The notes beneath the pieces were generated by a model that saw only the letters and a program-made list of their open reading frames with translations, was not told where the DNA came from and did no database searches. A stretch of 64,000 nucleotides of DNA from Arsenophonus sp046530765 (lineage in GTDB: Bacteria > Pseudomonadota > Gammaproteobacteria > Enterobacterales > Enterobacteriaceae): assembly GCA_046530765.1 (NCBI GenBank), contig JBHEQS010000008.1, positions 20,405 through 84,404 of the forward strand. The letters are read 5' to 3'. A program made the translations under genes and the position numbers. Shown piece after piece: positions 18,052 to 29,192 of the stretch. Within the stretch, counting starts at the first letter, position 1. Each line of letters starts with the position of its first letter.

Positions 18052-19949
18052 ATTTTATAAAAAATAATTAAATAAATGTTAATTAATCTATTTCTTATAT
18101 AATGTAAGAATATCACTTAATTATTAGTAATTTCTATGAAAATATTTTAAATAACAATAATTTTTTTCATAAAACAGAATAATATTTAATTCATGACAAG
18201 AAAAATTTACAATAAAATTTTTAATATAAATAAAGATATTTAAAGTATAAAATTTATATAAGAAATATTGTTATCATATATTTTTATTGAATTATAATAG
18301 AATATTGCTTAAAAAAATAAACTAATATACAAGAATAATATAATTTAAAAGTATAAATATATATCTTATATAGAAATAATTAAGACTCTATGATTTATAC
18401 ACATAACTAATTATATAAAATTGTTATAGTGTATTTACATTATTTCTTGTGAGTAAAGCAAGAAATTTATCTCTAACTTATTTTAATTACATACGTGTAA
18501 GATATTTTTTTTATAAAGAGAAAATCATAATCTTATAAATAAAAATATAAATAAAACATTTTCGCTCAACTATAAAAATAATAAATATATATCATTATTA
18601 TTTGAATATTGAATTAAGAAAAATAAAATAAAAAAAGTTAAAATAAAATCATCTTCAATTCTAATAATTTCTTATATAAAAGTAAATTATATTTACTGCG
18701 ATATAAAATTAATATTGTATCTATAATTTTATATTAATTATTCAAGCTTAATAATTATTATTTTTATAATAATTATATTTTTTTAATTTCACTATAACAG
18801 GATTTTGTTTTGCTTAGGACTAATATGTTTTAAACTTATACTTATTTGTTAAAAACTTATATAGTTTAACTTTATTTAATAGAAATTTATGTAATAAAAT
18901 CGAATTATTATATAACTTTTAACTAACTTATAATTAATTATATTGATTTATATATTTTATAAATCAAATTTAAATTTAATAACTATAAAAAACTAAGATA
19001 AAAATGTTTTTTTATAAAAAACTTAAAAACACTTATTAAAGATTTAATAGATATTTTAATAGTAAATCATCTTATTTTGTTAAGATTCTAAAAAAAACGC
19101 CTATGCTTAAGAGCAATATGAAATAAATCATCAAGATAAAAGTCTGTTTAAAGTTTAATCTATATATTTCAATTTTAAATATATTCATAAATAAAAATAA
19201 TAATCAATAATTCTTATTCTAGCAAGAGAATAATAAAATATTATTAAAAATACCTGTTTATTAAGAGAGTGAAATTTTTGCTTAATTTAATAAATTCTTA
19301 ATATTATGAAATTGCAGCTACTAAATAATTTTTTTTGTTTAGCATACATAAATTAGAATATAATTAAAGCTTAATAATATTTTATTATAATTTACTTAAG
19401 AATGATCGTCTTCATTTAACATAAAAAAAAAATAAAAACAAAATAATTTATACATATTTGATCGTATTTGTTCTATTTTAATCAATATTAATAAAAAATT
19501 GTACGATTCTTTAATAAATAATAATCTTTGATAAATTTATAATTAATTGACCTAAATTGATACATATAAATGATAAAACTATTTAGTTTCTCAACTAAAA
19601 TAGAGATTATAAAATTTCGTACATATACTGATTTTAGTAATATATTATTGTTAGTTGCATACTTAATATTTAGTTATAAAATGTTTTTCTTGGAATGAAG
19701 ATATAAATCTTAAACTAAGATTAATATATTAAAAATCTTTATTTATAAGTTAGTAAATTAGAATGTAACACTTGTAATAAAGAAACTATTTTATCACAAT
19801 TGTGCATATAATCACATATTTGTATATTCATCTATGTTTATTAATTATTAATTGTATAATAAATTCTAATATGAATAGTTTGTTTATATATAAAAAAGTA
19901 ACTATTTTTATTGCATTTAATAGATTATATAATCAAGGATCATAAGTCG

Positions 19950-21560
19950 ATACATATATATCTTATCATAAGTTATATGTATTGTTTATTTATATTCCCA
20001 ACTGTTTTTCAGTAAACCAGGAAACCATTTTATAATTTATTCATTTGTATGATTAGTTTATTATGGCTTTAACCCTATTTAACAAAAAAAATGATTTAAT
20101 AACTGTTATATAATAATTTTTAACTTAATTTATAATATGTTATAAGTTTCTTATTCTTCTCTTATTCTGTTTCTGCTTTATCTCGTTATTTCTATTATTC
20201 AGATTTATATTATTTTATAAATTCTAGTATAAGATTATTTATAGTAAATTTTATTTTCTATAAATAAATTCTAAAATAATTGATTTGCATTATGTTGAGG
20301 ATGTGTGCTATTTTGTTTGATAACATTTATTTTTAGATTATTATGCGGCAAGTTTTATATTTTAACTTATTTTCTATATATTTTCTTTTTTGTTGAGACA
20401 TGCATTTTAATCGCCAAACAACAAACTATTTTTACGTTTCTCTTCTATAACATCTGTTATATTATTTAGTAGTAAATTTGATAAAAAACTGAAGTAGTAT
20501 ACAATTAGTTTTCTTAGTATTTGTTATAACTAACTATATGCACAATAGATAAATTTTTGAAATTTTAAAAAATATTAAGTCTTGATTTTATCAAAACTTG
20601 TTTTATAAATAAGCTAATAAGTATATTATGTTTAATTTGACAAAATTAATTTTATAGATGTTAACCTCCAGTTGTTGTCCTTATATGATAGTTTCTAGTA
20701 ATTTCATTAAGTCAATATGCTGTTGGTGTTGTGATTCTTAGATATATATTTGTTGAATAAAACTATTAAAATACTTACAATATTAATTGTATTGTTAATA
20801 TTTATACTTTTTGGATGTTAAATTTGAGTACATGTTAAATTAATATCTTTTTTTAGAAGTTTCCTATGCATTTGACCAAGAAATGTTTATGATGAGATAA
20901 AGTTATTTTAAATAATCTTGTAAACAGTTGTATATTTTTATTTCATTTTATTTTATTTTTATTTTGTATATGTTCCAAGTTTTTAGTTTAAAAATAAGAT
21001 TTATCAAATTATTCTAAACCTAAGTAGTTTTTTTTGAAAAAATTATTATATTTTTCATAATATAATAATTATATTTATATTTGTTAAAATTCCACTGCAT
21101 TTATTTAATTAGGATTAAAAATATTTTGAAATAGTTATTTTTAATAATAGATTGAGACTTTAAGCTATACATTACAACTTACTCTACTTATTTATGTGAA
21201 GATTGTGAAGTATATCAATAAGTGATTAGTTATTGATATTTAAGCGCAAATATACTCTAGAATAAGCATTCTAATCTTAATAATGCTGGTGTCTAATTTA
21301 TTCTTTTGTACATTAATAGTTTATTTTTCGATATATTACCAGCATTATCATATAAATTAGATTTGTATTTAATTCTAGTACGTAATATCATTGTTTATTT
21401 ATTAGTTACTTTATATCTGGTATTACAAAAATATTCTTGTATATCATTAATCGTTCATTTATAATTTAACTTAATAAGATTACTTGCAATCTATATGTAT
21501 ACCATTATTGGACAACGCATTCTTGTCAACGTTCTTATTCATATTTAATTTTAAATTATA
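19950..21560 (+). pseudogene. possible decayed gene remnant, identity unknown
   Basis: Here the plus strand is T-rich and has more G and C words than the flanks. Six 60-nt rows sampled (20161, 20341, 20401, 20461, 20881, 20941) hold 180 T against 109 A, whereas by eye the flanks are balanced or A-rich. Genes for membrane proteins show such T excess on the coding strand, so a dead membrane-protein gene is one reading. No frame is long enough to identify it; the longest readable start, MALTLFNKKN at 20063, stops after 16 codons. Treat as a hint only. Confidence 0.25.
21280..21361. repeat. interleaved inverted repeats (A-B-A'-B' order)
   Basis: ATAATGCTGGT (21280-21290) is complementary to ACCAGCATTAT (21338-21348), and TCTAATTTAT (21292-21301) to ATAAATTAGA (21352-21361). 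The order A-B-A'-B' means the two stems cannot nest. They would form mutually exclusive hairpins or a strained pseudoknot, or reflect an inverted duplication later rearranged. Confidence 0.6.
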
Positions 21561-22094
21561 TATGAATATATTTATTTATGGTATTTTATAGAGATTTATT
21601 TAATAAAGAAGTTATAACCAAATGTAATAAAAGTGTAAAATAAAAGATTTATCAAAAAGTAGCTACAAAATAAAATAAGAAATAAAATATAAAAAATAAA
21701 ATATCTGTATTTCAATAATTATTTCATAATATTTTATGATATTGTACTTATTGATAATATAAATAATAATTAATATATGAAACTTATTTATTAATCTTAA
21801 AATTTTAATTTTGTTTGTTTATATAAATCTAGAATTATTTTATTAGTCTATCTATTATTTTATTTATTATAAATTTATTTATTAATATATTAATGAATAA
21901 TACAATCACTATCAATAATTAGATTTATACTAACATTGATTAATTTAGTAAAATTATAATTGTTTAAATATAAATTTAAAAAATTTAAGAAAATTAAAAC
22001 AAAGCTATTTATCTTGTATAAGCAATATAATTTTGCATAGATAAATATAAGAAACTTAACATTATTAAATTATTAATTATTGCTTTATAATCAT

Positions 22095-22118
22095 TGTCTC
22101 TACATTTGTCTCTACATT
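22095..22118. repeat. 12-bp tandem duplication
   Basis: TGTCTCTACATT occurs twice in a row without a mismatch. It is a recent slippage-type duplication in gene-less DNA. Confidence 0.8.
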
Positions 22119-23181
22119 TTTTTAAATTTATAATTGAATATTTTGTAAACTACTTTACTTTATAATAATTATTTTTCAGATTGAATCTGAATATATCAAA
22201 ATAAAAATATCAATTTAATAGTATAAGAATTTATATTCATAGAGTCATTATAACTTATAGATTGTTGATTTATTTTTCATAAAATAATTAAGTATGAAAA
22301 ATAATTATCTTATATTATTTTTTTCAATTAAAATAGTCTACTATAAAAATATACAGAATTTAAATATCAAAAAGTCTAGAGTACGATAACATAATAAAAA
22401 TTAAATTATAAGTTCTTTAAAATAAGAAAATTATAATTAATAATAATTATACATTTATTATAGATTATCATATTAAATAAACTATATAGATAAAAAATAA
22501 AAATTATTAAAAATTATTAGAAAAACACAAAATTTTTTAAAAAAAAACTAAAAAAATCTAAACCTTTTATTTGTTATACAAAACAAGATATAAATATTGA
22601 TAACCATCTTTTAAAAAATTAATTTTTTAGCAAAATATTAAATTAATTTAAATATATACTTTTGTTTAGAAATCATAAACACTATTATTAATTATTTGAT
22701 ATTCATTTTATTTAGAATAAAATATATATACTAGTTTAAATAATGAAATGATTATATAATTAGTTTATATATTATATATATTTATCTATATTGCATGTTA
22801 CAATGAATGATTAATTATAAAAATATATTTTTAATTGTAAATTTATGATTAATTAATTTCTATTTTTAATATATTTAATTAAATTACAAAAAAAATAAAA
22901 ATAAAATGATTATTAAAAATATTTAAAAAATTATTCTAGTTTTGTAAACTACATATAAGTAACGATTAGAGCAAATATATATATTAATAAAATATAATTA
23001 AAATAAAATATAATAAAAATAGAGAAAAATATTTATTATATAGTATCTGTTATAATTTTTTTTATAAATTATTAAAATTTCTATATAGTTAACTTATTTT
23101 AACTATTCTGTAAGCATAGATTAACTAATAATATAAAATTAATTAATAATATTTATATACAAAGAATGCGCTAATAAATTA

Positions 23182-23212
23182 ATACTTTTATATTAATTAA
23201 ATATAAAAGTAT
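23182..23212. repeat. perfect 13-bp hairpin, 5-nt loop
   Basis: ATACTTTTATATT (23182-23194) and AATATAAAAGTAT (23200-23212) are exact complements around AATTA. It lies about 220 bp beyond the probable terminator of the tRNA operon. Confidence 0.7.
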
Positions 23213-23344
23213 ATATATTATGTAACCTCATAATAGATAGATAAACTAATGAATTTACATATAAAGATATAATAAATTATTTTTAATAAACCCAACAATT
23301 TAAAATTAAAAGTATAATACACTTCATAAGTGATATTTTAAAAG

Positions 23345-23381
23345 ATATAATTAATTTATTATGATAATAAATTAATTATAT
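23345..23381. repeat. perfect 17-bp hairpin, 3-nt loop
   Basis: Arms 23345-23361 and 23365-23381 are exact complements around TGA and contain only A and T. It lies just beyond the tRNA operon terminator on the minus strand and may be a second, backup stop. Confidence 0.7.
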
Positions 23382-23435
23382 AGCTAATTTTATATAAAAT
23401 AAATATTATTAATGTGTGTGTAATTAATAAAAATA

Positions 23436-23476
23436 AATAAGCATTCAAATTATTTTGATTTATCTGAATGCTTATT
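23436..23476 (-). terminator. Rho-independent terminator of the uvrC-pgsA-tRNA operon
   Basis: On the minus strand AATAAGCATTCA and TGAATGCTTATT (23465-23476 and 23436-23447) form a 12-bp stem with a 17-nt loop, followed by TATTTTTATT. It begins about 95 nt after the tRNA-Leu gene, where the operon transcript should end. Confidence 0.75.
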
Positions 23477-23571
23477 GATATGTTATTTTGAATAAATGAT
23501 TTTAGTAATAATTATTAGCTTAACGTATCAATTATTTAACTATTAATTTTTAATAAAAAAGTAATTTTACT

Positions 23572-23657
23572 TGGTACCCAGGGCGGGACTTGAACCCGCA
23601 CAACCTAAGGTTGAGGGATTTTAAATCCCTTGTGTCTACCAATTTCACCACCTGGGC
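23572..23657 (-). tRNA. leuZ: tRNA-Leu (UAA)
   Basis: The minus strand reads GCCCAGG for the 5' acceptor arm and CCTGGGTACCA at the 3' end; the G1-U72 pair matches E. coli leuZ. The anticodon stem-loop GGGATTTAAAATCCC gives UAA. A long variable arm, as in all tRNA-Leu, and the T-loop GTTCAAGTC are present, and CCA is encoded. It is the last gene of the tRNA-Gly-Cys-Leu cluster downstream of pgsA, in E. coli order. Confidence 0.97.
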
Positions 23658-23667
23658 TAAATTCTTT

Positions 23668-23738
23668 AGGCGCATCTCGGAGTCGAACCGAGGTAGACGG
23701 ATTTGCAATCCGTTGCATGGCCACTCTGCCAACGCGCC
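23668..23738 (-). tRNA. cysT: tRNA-Cys (GCA)
   Basis: The minus strand begins GGCGCGTTGGCAGAGTGG and the anticodon arm CGGATTGCAAATCCG gives GCA. The acceptor stem pairs GGCGCGT with ATGCGCC, with one G-U pair. The discriminator base is U, as in E. coli tRNA-Cys. The next bases are AAAG, so the 3' CCA is not encoded, unlike its two neighbours, and must be added by the CCA-adding enzyme. Confidence 0.96.
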
Positions 23739-23771
23739 ATACTCAATCTAGCTTATTTATAAGGTTAATAT

Positions 23772-23847
<76 letters not shown>

Positions 23848-23978
23848 ATTTTTAAGTATATTCAGTTATTTTATTAAACATTATTGCTGCCTGTTAGTTA
23901 TATTTTACTTGTTTCCTGTGTTGAGTCAATATTATTATTTATAAATTATATGCGATTATTTATAGTTTAATTAATCAA

Positions 23979-24527
23979 TTAAACTACATTTAAAGCTTTC
24001 CAAGCAGCATATAAATATTTTAGCATAGACCAAAATGTCAAAACAGCAGCGACATAAAGAAATGCTATAGAAATTTCCTCAATTTGAATATTAGGATGCC
24101 ATAATAATCCAATTAATGAGCTCATTTGAGCTGTTGTTTTGAATTTTCCAATTAAAGAAACAGATACGCAGCTACGTTTTCCAACTTCAGCCATCCATTC
24201 ACGCAATGATGAAATCATTATTTCACGTGAAATTATAGTAACTGTTGGCAATGTAATCCAGAAGTCATGGTAATGTTCTGTTACTAATACTAAAGCTGTT
24301 ACTACCATAATTTTATCAGCAACAGGGTCTAAGAATGCACCAAAGCTACTTGCTTGCTTCCAAAGCCTGGCAAGAAAACCGTCAAATAAATCTGTTAATG
24401 ATGCAATAATAAAAAGAAATGCGCAAACGAAAGGCGCCCAGTAAAAAGGAAGATAAAAAAATAACACAAAAAACGGAATCAATATGATACGAAAAAGTGT
24501 TAACCAAATTGGGATATTTAATTGCAT
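23979..24527 (-). CDS. pgsA: CDP-diacylglycerol-glycerol-3-phosphate 3-phosphatidyltransferase PgsA
   Basis: PgsA is the inner-membrane enzyme that makes phosphatidylglycerol phosphate, the committed step to phosphatidylglycerol and cardiolipin. The CDP-alcohol phosphotransferase signature DGFLAR...GAFLDPVADK is complete, with all its aspartates (about residues 44-68). Hydrophobic segments flank it (VLFFYLPFYWAPFVCAFLF and the C-terminal region). A second ATG at 24530 would add one Met; starting at 24527 gives MQLNIPIWLTLFRIIL and 182 residues, as in E. coli. It follows uvrC by about 50 nt and is followed by three tRNA genes, an order shared with E. coli. Confidence 0.96.
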   Translation of the reverse strand: MQLNIPIWLTLFRIILIPFFVLFFYLPFYWAPFVCAFLFIIASLTDLFDGFLARLWKQASSFGAFLDPVADKIMVVTALVLVTEHYHDFWITLPTVTIISREIMISSLREWMAEVGKRSCVSVSLIGKFKTTAQMSSLIGLLWHPNIQIEEISIAFLYVAAVLTFWSMLKYLYAAWKALNVV

Positions 24528-24575
24528 CATGTTCTATAATTATCTTGACAAATAATATATATAATTCCACTACTC

Positions 24576-26411
24576 TTATTGTTGTTTTAACCTATTAAAA
24601 ATTTTTTCTGCTAGTGTATATGAAATCATTGGTAATTTTGCAATTTCATCAATAGTAGCATTTCTAAGACCTTGTAATCCTCCCATATATTTAAGTAGTA
24701 TCTGTCGACGTTTAGATCCAATACCTCTAATAAACTCCAAAGTACTTGCATTTCTAATTTTATCTCTACGCAAGCGATGCCCCATAATTGCGTGACTATG
24801 TGATTCATTGCGAATATTTTGTATTAAGTGTAGTGCTGGTGAATCTGTTGGCAATGAAAAGCCTTCCTCATTAGGCTTTAAAAATAATGTTTCTAACCCA
24901 ACCTTACGATCATGTCCCTTTGCCACACCTATTAATTTAGGAATTTTAATATTTAAATTAATATTTAACGCCTGAAATGCATCTATCGCTTTAGCTAGCT
25001 GTCCCTTACCTCCATCTATAAAAATAACATCAGGAACTTTATTTTTATTTAAATATTTACTATAATGCTTAGTTAAAGCTTGATGCATGGCAGCATAGTC
25101 ATCGCCAGGAGTAATATCGACTATATTATAACGACGATATTCAGAACGTAATGGTGCATTACTATCAAAAACAATACAAGATGCTACAGTTTGTTTTCCA
25201 GATGTATGACTAATATCAAAACATTCTATTCTATAAATATCTTTTAGTCCTAATAAATTAGCTAATGATTTCATTCGTTGTTTAATAGTATATTGTTGTG
25301 AAATTTTTATTGATAGCGCTGTTTCTGCATTAGTTCTAGTCAATTTTAAAAATTTACCTTTTATTCCTCGTGGCTGTACTAGAATGTTAATTTTATGTCC
25401 TAATTTTTTGGTCAAAATTTTTTCGAATATAGCTTTTTCTGGTAATAAAAAATCTAATAATATTTCTATTGGTAAAGAGCGAACTTCACTATCCTGTAAA
25501 TAAAATTGTCCTAAAAATGTTTGTATGATTTCACTTAATTCTGTATTTTTTGGAATATTTGGATAATAACTACGACTACAAAGTATTTTTCCTCTGCGAA
25601 TAAAAAGCACTTGAATACATACAATATCTAGTCTATTAGCTATGCTAATTACGTCTAGATCATATACATCACCAATGATAAATTGTTTCTCTGTCACTGT
25701 CCTAATTATTTTTATTTTATCACGATAATTTGCTGCACTTTCAAATTCAAGTGTTTGACTGGCATTCTCCATGTTCTTAATTAATTGATTAAGAACCTTC
25801 TGATCCTTACCTAATAAAAATAAACGAACACACTCTACTTGTTTATTATATTCTATGTCAGAAACCAACCCATTAATGCATGGTCCAAGACATCGATTAA
25901 TTTGATATTGTAGACATGGTCTTGATCGGTTATAAAAAAAAGTATTTTTACATTGACGAAGTGGAAAAATTTTTTGCAACAAAATTAATGTTTCTTTAAC
26001 TGCATGAACACTTGTAAATGGGCCAAAATACTCGCCTTTTGCTTTTATTGAACCACGGTGCATAGTTAATAATGGGTATTTATCTGCACTTAAAAAAATA
26101 TAAGGATAGGATTTATCATCCATCAGCAAAACATTATAACGAGGCTTATAAAGTTTAATGTAGTTATGTTCAAGCAACAAAGCTTCTATTTCTGTGTGTG
26201 TTACAGTAACATCAATTTGAAAAATATTTTTAACAAGCTGTTCTGTTTTTTGATTAGTTATTTGCCCTATAAAATAACTAGTCAAACGTTTTTTTAAATT
26301 TTTTGCTTTTCCAACGTAAATAACTTTTCCAGATAGATCATACATACGATACACACCTGGTTTATTAGTTACAGTTTGTAAAAATTCTTTAGGCTTAAAT
26401 TGTTCATGCAC
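24576..26411 (-). CDS. uvrC: excinuclease ABC subunit C UvrC
   Basis: UvrC makes both incisions in nucleotide excision repair after loading by UvrA and UvrB. The protein has 611 residues (E. coli 610). It contains the N-terminal GIY-YIG nuclease domain (GVYRMYD, VIYVGKAKNLKKR), the cysteine cluster around RPCLQYQINRCLGPC, the UVR motif with LEFESAANYRDKI, the RNase H-like endonuclease (ECFDISHTSG, FIDGGKGQL) and C-terminal helix-hairpin-helix motifs (FIRGIGSKRRQILLKYMGG). All look functional. First gene of the uvrC-pgsA-tRNA operon; uvrY, which precedes it in E. coli, is absent. Keeping excision repair fits with keeping priA. Confidence 0.96.
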   Translation of the reverse strand: MHEQFKPKEFLQTVTNKPGVYRMYDLSGKVIYVGKAKNLKKRLTSYFIGQITNQKTEQLVKNIFQIDVTVTHTEIEALLLEHNYIKLYKPRYNVLLMDDKSYPYIFLSADKYPLLTMHRGSIKAKGEYFGPFTSVHAVKETLILLQKIFPLRQCKNTFFYNRSRPCLQYQINRCLGPCINGLVSDIEYNKQVECVRLFLLGKDQKVLNQLIKNMENASQTLEFESAANYRDKIKIIRTVTEKQFIIGDVYDLDVISIANRLDIVCIQVLFIRRGKILCSRSYYPNIPKNTELSEIIQTFLGQFYLQDSEVRSLPIEILLDFLLPEKAIFEKILTKKLGHKINILVQPRGIKGKFLKLTRTNAETALSIKISQQYTIKQRMKSLANLLGLKDIYRIECFDISHTSGKQTVASCIVFDSNAPLRSEYRRYNIVDITPGDDYAAMHQALTKHYSKYLNKNKVPDVIFIDGGKGQLAKAIDAFQALNINLNIKIPKLIGVAKGHDRKVGLETLFLKPNEEGFSLPTDSPALHLIQNIRNESHSHAIMGHRLRRDKIRNASTLEFIRGIGSKRRQILLKYMGGLQGLRNATIDEIAKLPMISYTLAEKIFNRLKQQ

Positions 26412-26437
26412 TATAATAAAAGCTCTTTATTTTAATT

Positions 26438-26469
26438 AACCTAGTTATTATAGATGTAATAACTAGGTT
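26438..26469 (+). terminator. orphan terminator-like hairpin upstream of uvrC
   Basis: AACCTAGTTATTA (26438-26450) and TAATAACTAGGTT (26457-26469) pair perfectly around TAGATG, and TTTTA follows on the plus strand. The uvrC start is 27 nt away on the other strand, so this is not a uvrC terminator. It probably once ended a plus-strand gene or works within the uvrC leader. Confidence 0.5.
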
Positions 26470-26645
26470 TTACATTAGTATAGTTTAGTAATTTAATAAA
26501 TATTATATTTTATAGCTATTTATTGTTTTTTATTTAAGTTAAGATAATTTATATGTTGTAAACCATTACATTGGCATGTATTATGTATTATTGTAATGCA
26601 TAGCTAGATAAAATGTTTATATTATCACATATTATATATTCTATT

Positions 26646-26678
26646 AATTTAATTTAATTTAATTTAATTTAATTTAAT
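26646..26678. repeat. AATTT pentamer array
   Basis: Six perfect tandem AATTT units and a partial seventh. It is a simple-sequence tract in gene-less DNA. Confidence 0.85.
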
Positions 26679-27734
26679 ATGGAAAAATCTAAATTTTAAT
26701 TACGCAATATAAACATAAAACAAGATATCAATGTTATTATTAATTTTTTATTTTATTTGATATATTTAATATCTTGTTTTTAAAATATTATAAAATAGTT
26801 TAAATTTAATGAACTGACATTTTAAATAAATACATTAAATTCTTTTTGAAGAAAACCATAATGTTTTAAATGATAGATTGATAAAATATTAATAGTAATT
26901 GTTTTGTTAAAATATTTTTTTTGTAATTAATATTAATTCTATATATAGCGGCAAAAAAAAATAATTGTATTTTTATATAATTAGTCACTACAGCCACAAT
27001 TATATTGATCTTTTGTATAATAACTATAAATGCAAAGGATCATATAGAAATGAAATTTACTTTACTTCTCACGAATAGTAAGAAAAATTTCTTGATAAAT
27101 TTTACTTTTTAATAAATAGTTTACATAATTTTTGATTTCTTTTTTTTGTACATAAAAATTATATTTGATAAAAACCTAAATATTTTACATATTAAAATTA
27201 TTAATTATATTTAAACTTAATAAGAAAAAACTGTTTTTTTATATTTAATATTTATTAAATTATTTTAATATTTTATTATAATAAAAATAAATTTTTAAAT
27301 ATAAAATGTATAAAACTGATTATTAAAATTCTCTACATTTCAATTTGATATTGTACACCAACTAATAATAATAAAAATTTATTTATTTATAAATTTAGTA
27401 AAATTTTTCTAAGATTTATCATACAATAAAATAGTTCTTCAGTTACTACTTTTAGTAATAAATTCTTCCGTGTAACTTAAATATTGATTTTAAAAGTTTA
27501 GCGAAAAAGTATTTTCTATAAGATTTAATCTTATCAGAAATATATTTAAATAAGCATGACTGATAAAAATAAGTAATTAAATTTATCTAATAGTCTATTC
27601 TAATTACTTCAATTGAATATAAAAAATATTAATTTTAGTAAAATATACATATTAATATATTATTTGAATAGAAATTAAAATATTAATACAGAAACTTATT
27701 CTACTATTATTTCTTTTTGACTGCAGTAATATAT

Positions 27735-27798
27735 ATTAAATTAAATTAAATTAATAGTTTATTAGAAATAAATATAAATTTAATTTAATTTAATTTAA
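27735..27798. repeat. two pentamer arrays in inverted orientation (19-bp stem)
   Basis: Four ATTAA-type units (27735-27755) are followed 25 nt later by the same pentamer in inverse orientation (27778-27798). Positions 27736-27754 and 27780-27798 are exact 19-nt complements. It could fold as a long AT hairpin. Confidence 0.75.
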
Positions 27799-29138
27799 AG
27801 AAATTCTAAATATCTTTACGCTTACGAAAACTAACATATTTTAATGAATACCTTTTATTTTTATGTAAAGATAAGAATTAATATTTTATATAAAACATTA
27901 ACACTTTAAAATGACATTAATATTTATTTAAATAAATTTACATAAACATAATTATTTTATAATAATTAAATATTAACAATAAGTGTGAATAATATGAAGA
28001 ATAAATATACAAGCATTACTAATAATATCTAGACAATTTTTAGTTCTTGATAAGTTTATGCATTTAATAAAAATTAACTAAGTTTTTATTTATATTTTAA
28101 TACGTAAATATTTTATGTAATAATAAATTATTTAAATGTTTTCTTAATTGATCTTTAAGAAATACTAAATGAGCTACTCACTTATATAAATTTAATACGT
28201 ATTACAATATAAAAATATTTCATTAACAATGATGATTTGTAAAAATTTATTTATTAGTAATTTAGCACTATAGATATAATTCTCAATCAGATCGAATGCA
28301 ATATAAAGATATACAAAAGAAGTAATCAATTTTTTAATATTTAACTCAATAGCTAAAATTATTCGACGATAAAAATATAATAATTATTTCATTTTAATAA
28401 AATTATTAAATTGAAGTTTTTACTACATTAGTCTGCTAAAATTATTTTATGTTTAGTAATTATTTTTTAGATGTTTAATATCTCTTGATATGTAATAAGT
28501 AAAATAACAAATAAATAGTGATAAATTTTTATTTAATGAATAAGCTGATAGTTTTATAAAAATTATTTTACTGTGTCTTGAATTTAATATCTTTATATCA
28601 CTTCTTTGAATTTCGGAAAATAATATACTTTTCTTTCTTTAGTCGTTAGTATATTTTTTTTGAAAAAATTAATAGATAGATGTCTTATATATAGTTTATA
28701 AGACATAGACGTTTGTTTACTGTCATACTATAAAATTAAACGTTTCTTAATGCTAATTAACATTAATTCCTATAATCTTTTACTCTATAATTATAATATT
28801 ATATATATTTTTAATATATATAATATGTGCAAAAAAAACATAATGCATATATTTATTAAAATAACAATATTATCAATAGATTTAAATTTACAAAATATAT
28901 CACTATCAAGATTAGTATATAATAAGAATATTGCGTTTCTAATAAAATTCATAGATTAAGTTAACTTGCACGCATGAACATTATTGATTTTAGTTTCTAT
29001 TAAATAAGAATAAAAACTATATGTTCAGATATAACGAATTTGCATATCTATATATAACTATACTTATTTCGATTTATGCTTTATTAAATAATGAAAACGT
29101 TTTATTAATGTTTTATTTTTAATAAAAAACTAAAGAAA

Positions 29139-29192
29139 TCTATGTTTGCTTATATACATAAAAAATAATTTATTCATACAAGCAAACATAGA
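29139..29192. repeat. inverted repeat with extended imperfect stem
   Basis: TCTATGTTTGCTT (29139-29151) and AAGCAAACATAGA (29180-29192) pair over 13 bp, and the pairing can continue inwards with about three mismatches. It is unusually G/C-containing for this desert and could be part of a small RNA or a lost gene's end. Confidence 0.6.

Larger units (their letters stand above)
18052..23435. other. gene-less interval ppc-tRNA cluster (5.4 kb)
   Basis: No frame supports a gene. The interval joins two blocks that are far apart in E. coli (ppc at about 89 minutes, tRNA-pgsA-uvrC at about 43). It contains a T-biased, slightly less AT-rich patch (19.95-21.55 kb), an 8-bp hairpin at 18442-18466, a 10-bp one at 18943-18967, a 12-bp direct tandem duplication at 22095-22118 and long hairpins at 23182-23212 and 23345-23381. 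Confidence 0.7.

Noticed and set aside
20063..20113. Short frame MALTLFNKKN... in the T-biased patch
   Set aside because: Stops after 16 codons and matches no protein start that I can recognise; kept only as a remark in the ghost-gene entry.
28750..28959. 69-codon open frame on the plus strand in the uvrC-hemF gap
   Set aside because: Composition is low-complexity Asn/Ile/Tyr/Leu as expected of random AT-rich DNA; no Shine-Dalgarno, no recognisable motif, no neighbour support.
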